Below, one piece after another: positions 1-9,557 of a stretch of 64,000 nt of DNA (positions are counted from its first letter, which is position 1; the number at the start of each line of letters is the position of its first letter). A program made the position numbers and the translations under genes. This DNA is from Micrasema longulum. Lineage: Eukaryota; Arthropoda; Insecta; Trichoptera; Brachycentridae. The notes under the pieces are model-generated. The model did no database searches, had not been told where the DNA came from, and saw nothing but the letters and a program-made list of their open reading frames with translations. The stretch spans positions 167,355-231,354 of the forward strand of contig JAGVSM010001414.1 of NCBI GenBank assembly GCA_022494885.1, read 5' to 3'.

Positions 1-897
1 TATTGCTTCCTTTACACTTAAATTTAAGGTGTGAGCTACGCAGGGATGATGTCTTTTTTTTAAGTGAACTGTTACAGCATTTTTCATATTTGCTGCATTA
101 TCCGAAACGACAACAAAAACTTTATTAAATATGTCCCATTCTTTCAAAATGCAAGAAATAATGGACGCAATATTTTCTCCACTGTGCTGATCCCGCACTT
201 CTTTCGTGGCAATGGCTGGAGCAAATAATTTGTCTTGATAAATAAAATGACATGTAACCGTTATATATGCCTTGGTACTGTCGGATGTCCACATATCTGT
301 AGTTATTGCTATATGTTCAACGTCTTTCAGCATAGTTTTTAATATTTGTTTAATGTTATCGTACATTTCAGGCAACATTTTTGTTGAAAGTATTTTCCTA
401 CTCGGAAGTGTATACCGTGGATTTAGCTTTTTGAGAAGATTGCGAAAACCAACATCTTCAACGATAGATAATGGTTGGTAGTCCGTTACTATCATTTGGA
501 CAACGGCTTTGTCTATTGCATCCATTTCCGATTGTGGTAACTCCGTTGACTCGTACTGTGCCATAAGCCTAACTTGTCGAACGCGTTTTGGCTGTGAAGG
601 CGCGGATGAAGCACACGTTGATGCTGATGCTCCTGACGTAGATGGAACATCTATATTCCCTTGTGCTCGAGATGTGGAGGCTTGAACCTCGACGTTGATA
701 TTTTCCGGCTCAATCGTTATTGCTAATGCCCTATTCAATTGAATAGGATGTTTACATTTTATGTGCACATTTAAATTAGTTGTATTACCAAAATACTTTA
801 TGTACGTTTTACACAAATTACACACACAATGTTTTTTATCATCAGAAAACTTAAAAAACTCCCACACGACCGACCTTTTTTTCCCTGACCTCATCAT
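1..897 (-). CDS. hAT-family transposase with N-terminal BED zinc finger (C-terminus beyond window edge)
   Basis: An open frame of 299 codons runs from an ATG at 897 to the left edge with no stop. The protein starts MMRSGKKRSVVWEFFKFSDD. A BED-type finger follows: C-x2-C in HCVCNLC (about residues 24-27) and H-x4-H in HIKCKH (about 45-50). After a Ser/Thr/Ala-rich linker, the segments ITTDMWTSDSTKAYITVTCH and VVVSDNAANMKNAV match the start of the hAT RNase-H-like catalytic core, including the usual first Asp in the T-D-x-W-T-S context. HPCVAHTLNLSVKEA is the conserved hAT 'CxAHxLNL' block. The family (ZBED-like hAT transposases) binds element ends and performs cut-and-paste transposition in the nucleus. 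The frame is clean over 0.9 kb, which suggests a young or selected copy. The hAT-like element end at 1775 lies upstream in the expected orientation. A domesticated host gene is the alternative. Confidence 0.88.
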   Translation of the reverse strand, partial: MMRSGKKRSVVWEFFKFSDDKKHCVCNLCKTYIKYFGNTTNLNVHIKCKHPIQLNRALAITIEPENINVEVQASTSRAQGNIDVPSTSGASASTCASSAPSQPKRVRQVRLMAQYESTELPQSEMDAIDKAVVQMIVTDYQPLSIVEDVGFRNLLKKLNPRYTLPSRKILSTKMLPEMYDNIKQILKTMLKDVEHIAITTDMWTSDSTKAYITVTCHFIYQDKLFAPAIATKEVRDQHSGENIASIISCILKEWDIFNKVFVVVSDNAANMKNAVTVHLKKRHHPCVAHTLNLSVKEAI

Positions 898-1601
898 TTT
901 GATTTAGGAAAAATATTTTGCGAGCCGACTTGAACCACTCGAATGAGCTAGACCAAATAGACGAATTATAACAATTAACAATAGAAGTAAAATTGTACAG
1001 ATAAAATGTAACGTATTATGGAATTCCCATTGCTTTGGGAATCCCCGATGTCAGCTGTCTAAAGTGGGGGATTTTGTTTCCATTAGCTACCTAGCTATTA
1101 TATTGAGGAATGTTTAAAATAAAAATATATTGTGTATTGTATAATGAGGAAGTACGGTGCTACGGGAAATTGAATTAAAAAAAGTTTTACCATGCGCGGT
1201 AAGGTTAGGCGAAGTTTCTTGCAAATGTATGAAAAAAAAGATTTTGATGAAATATAACGCGGAGTAATGAAATTTAAAAATGACAAAACTGTACCAAATT
1301 AAATACGTACCAAAGTAAAAACGTACCAAATTAATAAGGAAGTTCAGTCTTTTTAATTGAAAAAAATAAATAGTTTTATAAAGCGCTATAATTAATAATA
1401 ATAAAATTAAATATTCGTTTTTATTAAAACAATTTTTTAATATATTCTCATGAAATTTGAATGCACAGTTTATTGCTCCTAAACATGTTTTATACTTAAT
1501 TTCTTGTAGGGCTGAAATTCTCATTATTATTTTGATATACTTTGTTATTACAAGTGTACATGTTTATCCCTCCTCCTCTCAATGCTTCAAATAAATGTCA
1601 G

Positions 1602-1605
<4 letters not shown>

Positions 1606-1649
<44 letters not shown>
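1606..1649. repeat. homopolymer T tract (44 nt)
   Basis: An uninterrupted run of 44 T lies in the leader of the hAT element. It may be the poly(A) of a minus-strand retroposon or plain slippage. Its length is likely to be polymorphic or assembly-sensitive. Confidence 0.9.
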
Positions 1650-1650
<1 letters not shown>

Positions 1651-1775
1651 GCCGTTTTCTGACATTTCACGCTTAAAAAAAATAATCGATTAATTCGATG
1701 TTTGCATTCGATTATTTGCATGTCTCGAATGCTTGTATTTCGATTATCTAAGTATTTCGATTATTCCCATCACTA

Positions 1776-2740
1776 AAAGTAATAATTGATTTTAAAGCAG
1801 ATTCCTGTAATGTAGTCGAGAAAAAATAATATTCATCGTCTTCGAAAGATTTCAAAGGACTTTTATATTTCTTTGTGTTTTTTTCTTCAATTTTTACAAA
1901 ATATTGTTTTCCTTTTTTTTTAAATTACCTGCCTCATAGAACACAAAAGGAAATGAATAAACTTATGTTTATTTATTTATGGTTACTTACATACATTGGC
2001 ATATTAATACATGTATTAATATTGCTTTATTTCTTGATGCTTTTCCTTGGACCTGCTTTTGGTAATCCACAAAACTGGAAACGACTTACAAACTTTTTCT
2101 TTGTGTGAAAAAAAAGCGATCCACTGATCCTAAATACATTTACATGACATTTACTAATAAATATATTTTAAATAATGTATACACAAAAATAAAAGAAAAA
2201 CACACTAGTTTTAGAAAATTCTTATTATTTCAGGTCAAAATAATATTTTTTAAATTAACAAATGATAACATAGTTATTAGATGAATAATATTTTATGTCA
2301 TTACTACAAAATATTTACTATACAAAGGAAGAATAGTTTTGAATTTATTTAAAAAATGTTTTTGGAAACATTTATTAAAAATAAACAGATTACACTTACC
2401 AATTAAAAATGCATACATACATACTTAGTATTAAGATTGATCACTACAAAAATACTTTTGATTCAAAAGGAATTCAAAATTCTACCTACACATTAGTAAA
2501 TCATCTATGAATGTATGTTGGTATGAGGGATAATATTAATTATTTATTATATTAGTTTTAGTGATTATTTATTATTTACAGCAAGTAATTTTAGATGTAA
2601 TAATTTACTTTATTTACAAAAATACAAAAACAATAAAGTAAGAAATGCTCGACAAAACTTTAAAATAAACAAAATATAATTTACTAAAAACAATTTATAA
2701 TATATATAGAGAATAGAAAAATGTCATATGTAAATAGGAA
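1776..2740. other. AT-rich intergenic stretch, nothing recognised
   Basis: I see no supported gene. A hydrophobic 77-codon frame at 1875-2108 has no recognisable motif and low-complexity composition, so I treat it as chance. Confidence 0.6.
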
Positions 2741-2749
2741 GTCAACTAT

Positions 2750-2822
2750 CAATGGGTAGAATGGTGAATGCAACACAGTGTGTAAAGTGATCATAAGCTC
2801 TGTAAATGCTGAGACTTCAATA
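2750..2822 (-). repeat. diverged fragment of the foldback family, internally deleted
   Basis: The words AGAATGGTGAATG, CACAGTGTGTAAAGTG and CATAAGCTCTGTAAATGC follow the order of the foldback arm seen at 54110-54240. The roughly 30 bp between GTGG and TCATAAGC is missing. Short and degraded. Confidence 0.6.
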
Positions 2823-4050
2823 TTCTTAACAGATTCATCTCTGATGAAAAAGAAACTATTATCACCACGTTTGCGGTTATCCCGATTATAGCCATCAAAA
2901 TCATGACTCTCATTTGGGAAATGACTACAATAGCCCTTAATCCAAACGACATTGGTAGTGAAAAGACGGCCATATGAAGTAATTATAATATTGTAGGAAG
3001 AGATATTGGGTCCCTACAAAAAACAGTCGACAACATAAGTGTCCCAGTATTATAGTCCAATAGTATTGACTTCGAACCACTAACTACGGTCCAATTGGAA
3101 ATGAAATCTTCCAAAAGATAAAGTTATGATATGCATTCATATGAGTGAATCCTATAAGAAAAGTGTTCAAATGTGCCAATACATAATTTTTTAGTTTCTG
3201 TCAATTTTTTTAAAAACATTATTTGGTTGTTTTTTCTTGACCTCCCAAATATCAACAGGTTGATTGCCGCTCTTCCAAGAGTGACGAGTGGGGAACGCCG
3301 ATTTTTTTCCCTGCAAAATTGCTTCTATGACGTTTGTTTATGCTTTTAGTAAAATGTATGATTAAAATATTTAAATACGTCAGAAAACGAAGAATAAAAA
3401 ATACGCATTTCTACTTGAGTGATGAGTTTCATTCCCAGTGCCAATAACGCACTATACGCAATGATTTATTTTGTATTAAAATGTTTATTATAGTATAGTG
3501 ATAAAATTTGAAAATACACACGAATATCTAAAGAAATACAAAAACAAAATATTGTTTATTTAAAAAGTTCGTAATGTTTGTACTGCCTGTGTATGTATAG
3601 GTACACCAAACTTTAGTATGAGACCATCTGGTTCAGTCAACATATTCATACAGATTGACCATATTTATGATGTTTATTTTTTTTTTATATTGCTGAATTT
3701 TTAATCAGGAGGAAATAATTTGAGGTTATTTTTATCCTCTTAGGTCTTGAGGGCCCCCTTGTCAATACCCAGACCGGGTTTCACCATGGCCGACATCGTC
3801 AGACTGGTGGAAGACTAAACCAATTCTTATGTTATATACAAGTGAACGCAGGGGTTGTCAAACGAGTAATAAAACTAAATACAGTATTTTTATTATTATA
3901 ATTAAAATGCAGTTGAATTAAGAAATATCGGAAACAACATATTTCATTAGTTATTTTTCAAAGTGAAACCAATAACCACGACTTTGTAACAGATATAATA
4001 TTTAAGCGCAGTGCCAATACATAACTCGCCATGAAGGTTGCCGGCGGACA
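2823..4050. other. AT-rich intergenic stretch, nothing recognised
   Basis: No coding frame or repeat family could be supported by eye in this stretch. Confidence 0.5.
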
Positions 4051-4054
4051 CGGG

Positions 4055-4215
4055 TTGTGGTAAGTGGCTAGTTTTGCAGGTTTTAGATCGGGAGGTCCGA
4101 GGTTCAAACACAATTTGTTTCCCAGTTTCTAGCACGGTTATTTACGACCTAAAGAAAATAGTCCAAAAGTTGAAATATTTGGGTAAATCATAAGGCACAT
4201 ATTTTTTCTTTAAAA
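4055..4215 (+). repeat. tRNA-derived SINE, family B (degraded copy)
   Basis: It shares order and wording with the better copy at 12356-12545: a GGGTTGTGG head, GTGGCTAGT (box A region), a decayed box B in GAGGTTCAAAC, then TTATTTAC and the tail word ATATTTGGGTAAATCATAAG. Family B therefore has a tRNA-like head plus an unrelated body. Confidence 0.65.
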
Positions 4216-4562
4216 CCAATTATCGAGAAACAGAAATAACAAACTTTTATCATTCGTAAATGTGTGATCGGTACACTATACGGTACAGTACGATACCCAC
4301 ACACTATCCCCTCATCACGCAAAAATGTGTGATCGGGCAGTCAAAAAATCAGATTTTTTTGTGTTTTTTGGGTTCTTTAAATCGAGCCTCTTAACCACTA
4401 CAATATAACAAATTGAAAACATACAGGAGAAGATGTATGAATGTGGAGGAAGCGAGGTCTATATGCAAAGACAAATTGATATGGCTTACCATACTCTCTG
4501 CCTACCCATACGGCGAAACAGAGTGATGGTTTGTTTGTTTTGATTGTCTAAATATGTATATA

Positions 4563-4808
4563 TCCGCCTCGTGGTCAAATGGTCAATGCGTTTGCCTCTA
4601 CCATGCAGAAGGTCTCGGGTTAAATCTCTGACATGAAATATTTATTTAAAAAACATCAGAATATTTCATAGTCCCTGGATTGGCACCTAAGGCGTAAGAC
4701 TGATCATCTTATCTTCATGTTACAAAAATGAACACAATACGCTGCGGTTGGTGTACCAATGCAGTGCCTTATGCACCATTAGGTGTGAAAGAGTAATAAT
4801 ATTAAAAT
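4563..4808 (+). repeat. tRNA-derived SINE, family A
   Basis: The head reads CCTCGTGGTCAAATGGTCAA (box A region) and GGTCTCGGGTTAAATCTC (decayed box B). The body contains AATATTTCATAGTC, a GGCACCTAAGGCGTAAGACTG block and the 3' block GGTGTACCAATGCAGTGCC. Copies at 20448-20695 and 35408-35647 preserve the same order. Confidence 0.8.
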
Positions 4809-4911
4809 AAATATGTATACGTATCATTGTTGTGCCAGCAATATTTGTTAATTGAATTTTTGTTTTTAAAAGTATTTTTAATTTCTCATTAAGATTGTTT
4901 ATTTGTTTAAA

Positions 4912-4977
4912 CACTTTATATACATATGCATACGGGCGGATATTGCCTTCTATAAGGCGACTTCTTTCTATCTAACC
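4912..4977 (-). repeat. short LINE 3' end fragment (family 2)
   Basis: It contains ATACGGGCGGATATTGCCTT and a degraded complementary hairpin half. This matches the 3' terminal hairpin of the LINE family at 35020-35376 and 59393-59600. Only about 65 bp remain. Confidence 0.5.
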
Positions 4978-5116
4978 AAAATTACATAATTTTGTTTCAA
5001 CTAAATATATGTACTTTAAAATAAAAGTAAATATTTTTCATTTTTGTTATCAATAAAAAAATATGTAAAAAAAAATCATCTAAAGGTACATTGTTTAAGG
5101 GTTTCTAAACGAAAAT

Positions 5117-5421
5117 ATGAATCTAATTATTCATAAATGGTGTTTTTATCATTTTTTATTGAAAAATGTCATTGTAACGTTTATTTTCAATGGACATTTT
5201 ACAAAACTTGGTTTGCGGAAACTTTACACATAACTTATCTTATTTTTTGTTTTGTACACCATTTTGTGAAAAGGACCTCCATTAGCTATGGTATTTGTAT
5301 CAATATAGTGTAAAGTTTTCGCAAACCAAGTTTTGTAAAATTTCCATTGAAAATAAATGTAAAAATTGTATTTTTCAATAAAAAATTATAAAAGCACCAT
5401 CTATGAATAATTGGTTTCATA
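5117..5421. mobile_element. palindromic MITE-like element with about 113-bp arms
   Basis: The left arm (5117-5229) and right arm (5308-5421) are near-perfect reverse complements around a loop of about 80 bp. Both contain the TTGGTTTGCG / CGCAAACCAA block and the TTTTCAATGG / CCATTGAAAA block. Complementarity stops sharply at 5117 and 5421. I see no coding capacity. A non-autonomous foldback or MITE insertion is the likely explanation. The target duplication is not clear. Confidence 0.75.
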
Positions 5422-6001
5422 GATCGCGCTTTTATCATTAATAAAGAATTATCCTTAAATTTTTTGTTATGATGTTACTTAACAGATATTGCTGGCGCAA
5501 TGACAATACATAATAGTGAAATTAGTCAAAATGAGTTGAAAGGTAAATGTGATATTATTTATCATTAAATAATTTAGTATTTACATCAGCTTGTAACCAA
5601 CCCATTTTCAAGACAAAATAATGGACTTAAAAATAATGTACAAGCATGACAGGTGAAACATACATTGTTTCATAACTTAAAATTAAACAGAAAGAATATA
5701 AATACTAATTCCATATATATTGCACATAAACATTTAATTAATACTTAAAAATATTACTAAAATAATGTATTTTTCACAAAATGTCACAAGAGAAAAAAAA
5801 ATAATGTCAACAGTAAATAAAGTAAAAATATTTTATAGATATTTCAACAGAGATGGAGAGCCCATTTGAGAAGATAATACAGATGTTTAGGCATTAACAG
5901 GGGTTAAAGTGATATAAAGTGAATAAAATAACACATTATATAACATACACCATTCTGTCTGGCGATGGTTACACACAGTATAATGTGATAAATTAAACCA
6001 G

Positions 6002-6515
6002 TAGCTCAATCACAAATAACTATCGACGTGATTAAAAACATGCTAAGCATTTGAGCGGTCACAATTAACAATAATGAACATGCTTAAGTTATCGCAAATC
6101 TCTAAGTCAACGCTCGTGTCGGTTTGTTTTTTGTTTTCCTCGTAAATAAATACAGTTCACTGGCAAAATATGAGCGTTTACTATAAAAAAATAATAATAT
6201 TTTGCATTTGCAAAATAGTAAGGAGTATCTATACAAAAAAGTTCAAATTAAATTACAATTACTATGGCGACTGCTTTTCTTGACCATTTGCCTTGCCAAG
6301 AGCCGGCTAAATGCAATAAATAGCATAATAAATAAATAAATAAAAATAGCAGTTTTGGAATATTTTCCATATTGACACCGGTGAAATGTCGCAAAACGTA
6401 AATATTTTGACATTTAATATTAGGTGTTCACGAATGTTCGATTGTGGTCGCGAATACGATAAACAACCATGGTGAGAATTTTTTATTACGTCGATAGTTA
6501 TTTGTGATTGAGCTA
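6002..6515. mobile_element. 514-bp MITE with perfect 28-bp TIRs (copy 1)
   Basis: The left TIR starts TAGCTCAATCACAAATAACT (6002-6029). The right end (6488-6515) is its exact reverse complement over 28 bp. A second, 581-bp copy lies at 19356-19936 with the same interior words (CGGCTAAATGCAA, CACCGGTGAAAT, ACGATAAACAACCATGGTGAGAA). The outermost TA may be a TA target duplication, as in Tc1/mariner-type elements. No transposase is encoded. Confidence 0.85.
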
Positions 6516-6640
6516 CAGGTTGTGGTTCCACGGTTAGATCTGAGGTTGCGACCCTACTCTACCACAACTTGATTCCCATTTTTAATAGTAAATTTTATTT
6601 ACAAATCGCTGAGATCAGCCCCCAATATTAAAATACATAC
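6516..6640 (+). repeat. tRNA-derived SINE, family B (copy abutting the MITE)
   Basis: CAGGTTGTGGTTCCACGGTTA, then CCACAACTTGATTCCCATTT and TTATTTACAA, follow the family B order. The copy begins directly at the right end of the MITE, so one inserted next to or through the other. Confidence 0.6.
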
Positions 6641-6650
6641 TTTTATTATA

Positions 6651-6949
6651 CAGCAGAACTCCGTTTATTCGAAACTCCAGTCACCCGGTTTGCCAAATAT
6701 CAGTTATCAGGAAATAAAAAATAAAGATGTTATAATAAAAAATAAAAAAGGGCACTGGCATTCAACACGTTTGTTTATAAGTTTTTGATGAGATTCCATT
6801 TTGCTGTATTGTTTCAAAATCAAGTGATCTTAGCGTAAATTTTGCTCCTTCTTTCAAAACATTGCCTTCATTTTAAACCAATTATCCGGATTTCTGCATA
6901 TCCGGATAACAACTGGCTATCATTAATCCGGATAAGTGGAGTTTCACTG
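6651..6949. mobile_element. pogo/Tigger-like MITE with TA target duplication
   Basis: The left end is CAGCAGAACTCCGTTTATTC. The right end reads CAGTGAAACTCCACTTATCC on the other strand. Both have the pogo/Tigger 'CAG...AACTCC...TTATCCG' style. TA flanks both ends (6649-6650 and 6950-6951). The element is 299 bp long and non-coding. Confidence 0.8.
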
Positions 6950-6951
6950 TA

Positions 6952-7869
6952 CAATAAAAAAAATGACGTTTAAAAACTTAAATGTCCATATTTTTTTCTT
7001 AAATAAGTTCTCTATCTTAATGAATTTTGATAAATTCCCCTGTAGAATACACATCGAGCACTTTTCTAAAAAGATTTAGACACATATATGAAATATTTTT
7101 GGTGAAAATATTAGCATGAACACGCAGTATAGTGCCTCTTCTAGCCATTGTTTACAAAATGGACGCTACATCTCTTGACAATATTACGTAATATTTTACT
7201 CAATATTGTTATATTAGACTTAAAAAGAAGAAAATTTACGATAGTCAAATGAATTTTTGCCAGTTTAATAAGAAATTCAGTCATATTTTTAGTCATAACT
7301 TAATTATATACCCACTAATTTATTTGTCAAAAGTCAAGATATTTATATTTTGAGATAGAGTTAGCGGAACATGAAAGGATTAAATAATTATATGTACATA
7401 TTACTGGACAAATCTATAAATTTTCATTTATTGTCATCAAATAAAATTATGTAGCTGGAATGGAAGAAATTGAAAGACAGTAAGAGATTATGTTATATTT
7501 TAAAAGCAATAAAAATACAGAAGCAGGTTATATTGTATATAAAATGAATTCATACGGACGTGCCCTGCGTAAAGTACTCTGATTGAATTTTTTTATGGTT
7601 TTAAGATATTTCATCTATGTTTAAACATTAAAAAATATAAAAACGTACAATTACCAGATACAATTCAGATAAAAAAGTTCATTAATAAAATAAAAATATG
7701 ATGAAAAAAGCTCTCGCCTATGTAATAGATTTGGAAGAAAAGAAATATCACATACTACGAATACCGATAAAAATATGTGAAATGGATTTAGAAAATTAAA
7801 TTGTATTTTCAAAATCAATATGCATATTGTGGAGAAATGTTTTCATGCATAACTTTTAAAATATATATA
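6952..7869. other. AT-rich intergenic stretch, nothing recognised
   Basis: No supported gene or repeat was recognised in this stretch. Confidence 0.5.
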
Positions 7870-8726
7870 CAGTAAAACCCCTGTTTTACGTTTTTCTAGG
7901 GAGCAACAAAAAAAGTGTATAGCTGAGCAAAACGCTGAAGTGAGTAAAAGAAAAATGCATGGAAAAAAAGAAATTATACAAACAAATAATTATTGTACTA
8001 GACGTTACTAAATATACTGCATAAAAATTGTAAAAGCTGTCATAATCGAGGATTTTTAATATTTACCTATGATTTTATAAAAAATATTTTGTATTTTTTC
8101 AATCAATACAATAATGTGTGTTTTTCATTGAATTAAACAAAACATGTTTAAATCATTTTATGTAGGTACTTAATTTTAAAAACATGAAAAAAAACATTTG
8201 AATTTGCATAAAATGCATAAAACAATTTTTTCCCAAAATATTGGGAAATTTTATTTATATGGTATCACTTTTTTAGTATGGCACCACAGAATTTCAACTG
8301 TCATTAAGGTCGCGGCAAAACTGTTTTACAATTTTATGATAGCTGTTTAAACTATCTTCTTTCCATATTATGTTTATAACTTCAAATATTTCTATTGCCA
8401 AATTTTTTAACTTTCTGCATCGTAATTTATTGATGTAAAGACTATTCTCCCTAAACATGCGTCAACTGCATCGAGTAAAATGTCAAAATAGACACTTAAA
8501 CAAAATGGTCAATTACACTGCACCTACTTTGAATTTAGTTTAAGACAGCAATTTATTAACCTTCACCATTTTGGGCAAATGCGGCGGCACGCGGCTTGGC
8601 ACCTTTTCACAGATCGAATGAGTTTCGATTTTTAAAAAAATGTAAAAGGTTATGATAAACGTAAAAAACGTTAATTGGGGGAATATTTGATTGAGAATTG
8701 AGGAACGTAAAAATGAGGTTTTACTA
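7870..8726. mobile_element. second pogo-like non-autonomous element (857 bp)
   Basis: The ends CAGTAAAACCCCTGTTTTAC and, on the other strand, TAGTAAAACCTCATTTTTAC are imperfect TIRs. Both are flanked by TA (7868-7869 and 8727-8728). The interior has no open transposase frame. A roughly 350-bp internal piece (about 8070-8460) recurs at 9604-9950 inside the zinc-finger gene's last intron. Confidence 0.75.
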
Positions 8727-8766
8727 TATTAATATTTACTGTCTTTTTTCGGAACGATGTTCCGAT

Positions 8767-8801
8767 GTTTCGGCTACTTTTGCAGGAGCCGCTACCTTCA
8801 G
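8767..8801 (-). other. hammerhead-ribozyme-like motif (variant core)
   Basis: On the minus strand it reads CTGAAGG, a GGCT/AGCC-type stem, then CGAAAC. The layout is the hammerhead core (CUGANGA, stem II, GAAA) with A9 changed to G. It is inverted relative to the motif at 8983-9014. Confidence 0.4.
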
Positions 8802-8982
8802 GGTAAACTATGTGTTTTGTAGAAAAATTTATGAGTTGGGTTTAATTTAAGCCCACCATCTTTGTTTTTGGGTGTCTGTGTATTTCAAATCATGGCACTA
8901 CACATGACAAAAAGACACTGAATGTTCATATTGCTGACTGCGACACGCTACTTATTACTAGTATATAAACACATAGTTTACC

Positions 8983-9014
8983 CTGAAGATGGCTTCTGCA
9001 ACGGTAGCCGAAAC
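8983..9014 (+). other. hammerhead-ribozyme-like motif (intact core boxes)
   Basis: CTGAAGA, then TGGCT...AGCC (stem II with an 11-nt loop), then GAAAC. Position 7 of the hammerhead core tolerates any base, so both core boxes are intact. Convincing stems I and III and a UH cleavage site were not found by eye, so activity is not claimed. Such motifs are known in Penelope-like elements. Confidence 0.45.
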
Positions 9015-9369
9015 GAATCTAACTTAAACGGTATCACCCAAAAAACATGATACATATTGATAACAGTGACTGAAAATCTACGCACACATTTATATTACTT
9101 TTTAAAAGTAATACAGAAGTTCTGTTACAACATGCGTAATATGTTGCTATTTTGATCATACATAGTTCATTATTATGAAAAGTCAAATGATTGTTGAAAA
9201 TGGTAAAATATAAATTAGTAAATAAATAATTCATCAATATTATTATTGCTAAATAAAACCAAAAACAGAGTTTAAATTGTTGAAGGGCTTTTTAAACATT
9301 CTATGCAATGTATTTACAGTGTGAGAACAGAATCCGGTGCATGATTAGGGGATTATCTTCCCTCTTCCC

Positions 9370-9557
9370 TTATTGTCTGCCGAGATAGCCCATGTAGTCC
9401 ACCCCGTGCATGCGAAGGGGGTAGTCGTTGGCGAGCTGGTACAGCCCCTGCCAGGCCAGGGATGGGGGCGGGGGGTCCGCCGCTTCCTCCTTAGTCACCA
9501 GGGGCTGCGGCATGGCGGGGGTGCTGGGACCCCCGGTGGGCTGGAAGGACGATTCCC
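9370..9557 (-). CDS. coding exon 9 (C-terminal Pro-rich exon with stop)
   Basis: The acceptor TTTTCAG precedes 9557 and the stop TAA is at 9372-9370. It encodes a Pro/Gly-rich segment, then LAWQGLYQLANDYPLRMHGV and a tail ending GYLGRQ. It is strongly GC-rich. No canonical AATAAA was seen in the first 100 nt downstream on the minus strand. Confidence 0.88.

Larger units (their letters stand above)
1..1775 (-). mobile_element. hAT DNA transposon, 5' half, continuing past the left edge
   Basis: Read on the minus strand, the element begins at 1775 with TAGTGATGGGAATAATCGAA, a typical hAT-like terminus. Next come subterminal repeats of the word TCGATTA (about 1757, 1740, 1708 and 1686), which may be transposase-binding sites. 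A 5' leader of about 0.75 kb follows and then the BED/hAT transposase frame at 897. The other end lies outside the window. The candidate 8-bp target duplication next to the end is AAAAGTAA (1776-1783), and it cannot be confirmed here. A run of 44 T at 1606-1649 sits inside the leader. Confidence 0.75.

Noticed and set aside
272..481. 69-codon plus-strand frame.
   Set aside because: It is the shadow of the hAT transposase frame on the other strand.
1875..2108. Hydrophobic 77-codon plus-strand frame with apparent membrane segments.
   Set aside because: Low-complexity T-rich sequence gives hydrophobic frames by chance. No family, no codon bias, no second copy.
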